64,000 nt of DNA from Hydrogenophaga sp. (lineage in GTDB: Bacteria; Pseudomonadota; Gammaproteobacteria; Burkholderiales; Burkholderiaceae_C). This document shows, piece by piece, positions 63,404-64,000 of the stretch; the first letter of the stretch is position 1; each line of letters starts with the position of its first letter. Under the pieces are notes generated by a model. It made no database searches and was not told where the DNA came from. It was given only the letters and a program-made list of their open reading frames with translations. The stretch spans positions 37,301-101,300 of the forward strand of contig NZ_JAABRQ010000015.1 of the NCBI RefSeq assembly GCF_011390835.1, given 5' to 3'. The translations under genes were made by a program, and so were the position numbers.

Positions 63404-63774
63404 TGGACGAGTCGATGGAAACCTTTGTGCCCCTGACGTTCCGACGCCGGGGCGTCCAGCGCGTGGCCACCGACGAGCGCAGCGTCCACGACGTGACCCT
63501 GCTCGACGGTGTGGCACGCGCCTTCTACTGGCAGCACCTACTGGACACCGGCGCGATGCAGAGCGGTTCCGCCATCGCCCGCGCCGAGAAGCTGCACCAC
63601 TCGGTGGTAAACGAACTGCTGCGTCTGACCCTGCTGGCCCCCGACATCATCGAGCAGTTCATGGCGGGCAAGCAGCCACGGCGGCTGACGCTGATGTGGT
63701 TTCAGCGAAACCGCCTAATGGTCGACTGGCACGCCCAGCGCAAGCTCATGGCCACCTTCGAGGAGGACGTATGA
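63403..63774 (+). CDS. Recombinase-associated small protein with putative HTH
   Basis: 123 residues. The middle section (SGSAIARAEKLHHSVVNELLRLTLLAPDIIEQFMAGKQP) reads like a ParB/KorB-type helix-turn-helix with its following helix. The N-terminus has METFVPLTFRRRG, a motif repeated in the next gene. Its start overlaps the recombinase stop by one base, and its stop overlaps the next start by four. It may be a directionality or accessory factor for the recombinase; that role is inference. Confidence 0.75.
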   Translation: MDESMETFVPLTFRRRGVQRVATDERSVHDVTLLDGVARAFYWQHLLDTGAMQSGSAIARAEKLHHSVVNELLRLTLLAPDIIEQFMAGKQPRRLTLMWFQRNRLMVDWHAQRKLMATFEEDV

Positions 63775-64000
63775 GCAGGAAGCATCGCGGCCACGCCAAG
63801 GGCGACCCGGTGACGTATCAGACGCCGCTGCCCGCTGGCGGCGTGCAGATGGAGACCTTTCTGCCCTGGACGCTGGTGCGCCGGGGCCTGAAGAAGCAGG
63901 TCATCACGCCGCTGGACGCGCCGCAGGAGTTCCTGGACGAGGCCCGCCGTGAGCGGCAGGTGCGCGAGATGGCGCAGGACACCCCCTTGATGCGGGCGCT
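63771..64000 (+). CDS. Hypothetical protein of the recombinase module (partial, runs off right edge)
   Basis: At least 76 residues, starting MSRKHRGHAKGDPVTYQ. It contains METFLPWTLVRRGLKKQV, close to the N-terminal motif of the previous protein (METFVPLTFRRRG). The Lys/Arg-rich N-terminus suggests nucleic-acid contact. The 3' end lies outside the window. ATGA coupling to the gene before it shows that it is part of the same unit. Confidence 0.7.
   Translation, partial: MSRKHRGHAKGDPVTYQTPLPAGGVQMETFLPWTLVRRGLKKQVITPLDAPQEFLDEARRERQVREMAQDTPLMRA

Noticed and set aside
1..64000. CRISPR arrays, tRNA, rRNA or tmRNA genes
   Set aside because: No regularly spaced repeats and no T-loop/acceptor patterns were seen by eye; a covariance search would be the decisive test.

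Overview
The window is high-GC DNA from the chromosome of a betaproteobacterium, most likely of the order Burkholderiales and near the Comamonadaceae. This is an inference from gene content and style: Bug/TctC-type binding proteins, paired glycine riboswitches, a gcvTHP operon, metY, ETF-ubiquinone oxidoreductase, and many 4-base ATGA overlaps between genes. About the first 54.7 kb is ordinary chromosomal backbone. The last 9 kb is an accessory region with defence-like and mobile genes.

Positions 1-7,011 hold aromatic and acyl metabolism: a partial TctC-type protein, pcaC, a peroxidase-related protein, a transglutaminase-like protein, the decayed remnant of a PQQ-type sugar dehydrogenase, a thioesterase with an EamA exporter, an SDR and ETF-QO. 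At 7,160-12,125 a tandem glycine riboswitch precedes gcvT-gcvH-gcvP. At 12,193-20,581 a long minus-strand cluster encodes a succinate-dehydrogenase-like complex (SdhB-, D-, C- and A-like), a TctC binding protein, a two-subunit class I fumarase/tartrate-dehydratase-like enzyme, a ThDP enzyme and a TauE/SafE exporter, with a divergent LysR regulator. It reads as a complete uptake-desaturation-hydration-cleavage-export route for an unidentified dicarboxylate.

Positions 21,665-25,198 hold a sigma70-like promoter and a second tandem glycine riboswitch in front of a DadA-like amino-acid dehydrogenase and a radical SAM protein with an unusual cysteine spacing. From 25,214 to 45,068 come housekeeping and transport genes: aroE, aroQ, aroC, metY, thyA, folA, xthA, a cytochrome P450, a Stealth phosphotransferase, membrane proteins and a lytic transglycosylase. 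At 45,124-50,084 lies the nitrogen-regulation block glnA - DUF4124 - ntrB - ntrC, with a good sigma54 promoter before glnA. Then follow a CinA-like protein, EI24, DUF2726, RsuA and DUF2062 genes.

Positions 54,973-64,000 form an island-like region: a TOTE-type primase-helicase overlapping a small partner gene, a DUF1016 PD-(D/E)XK nuclease, an IS1182-type scar next to a truncated gene, a class II Fic protein, three strong inverted repeats within 260 bp, and a DUF2924 - serine recombinase - small protein module that runs off the right edge. I saw no tRNA, rRNA or CRISPR array.
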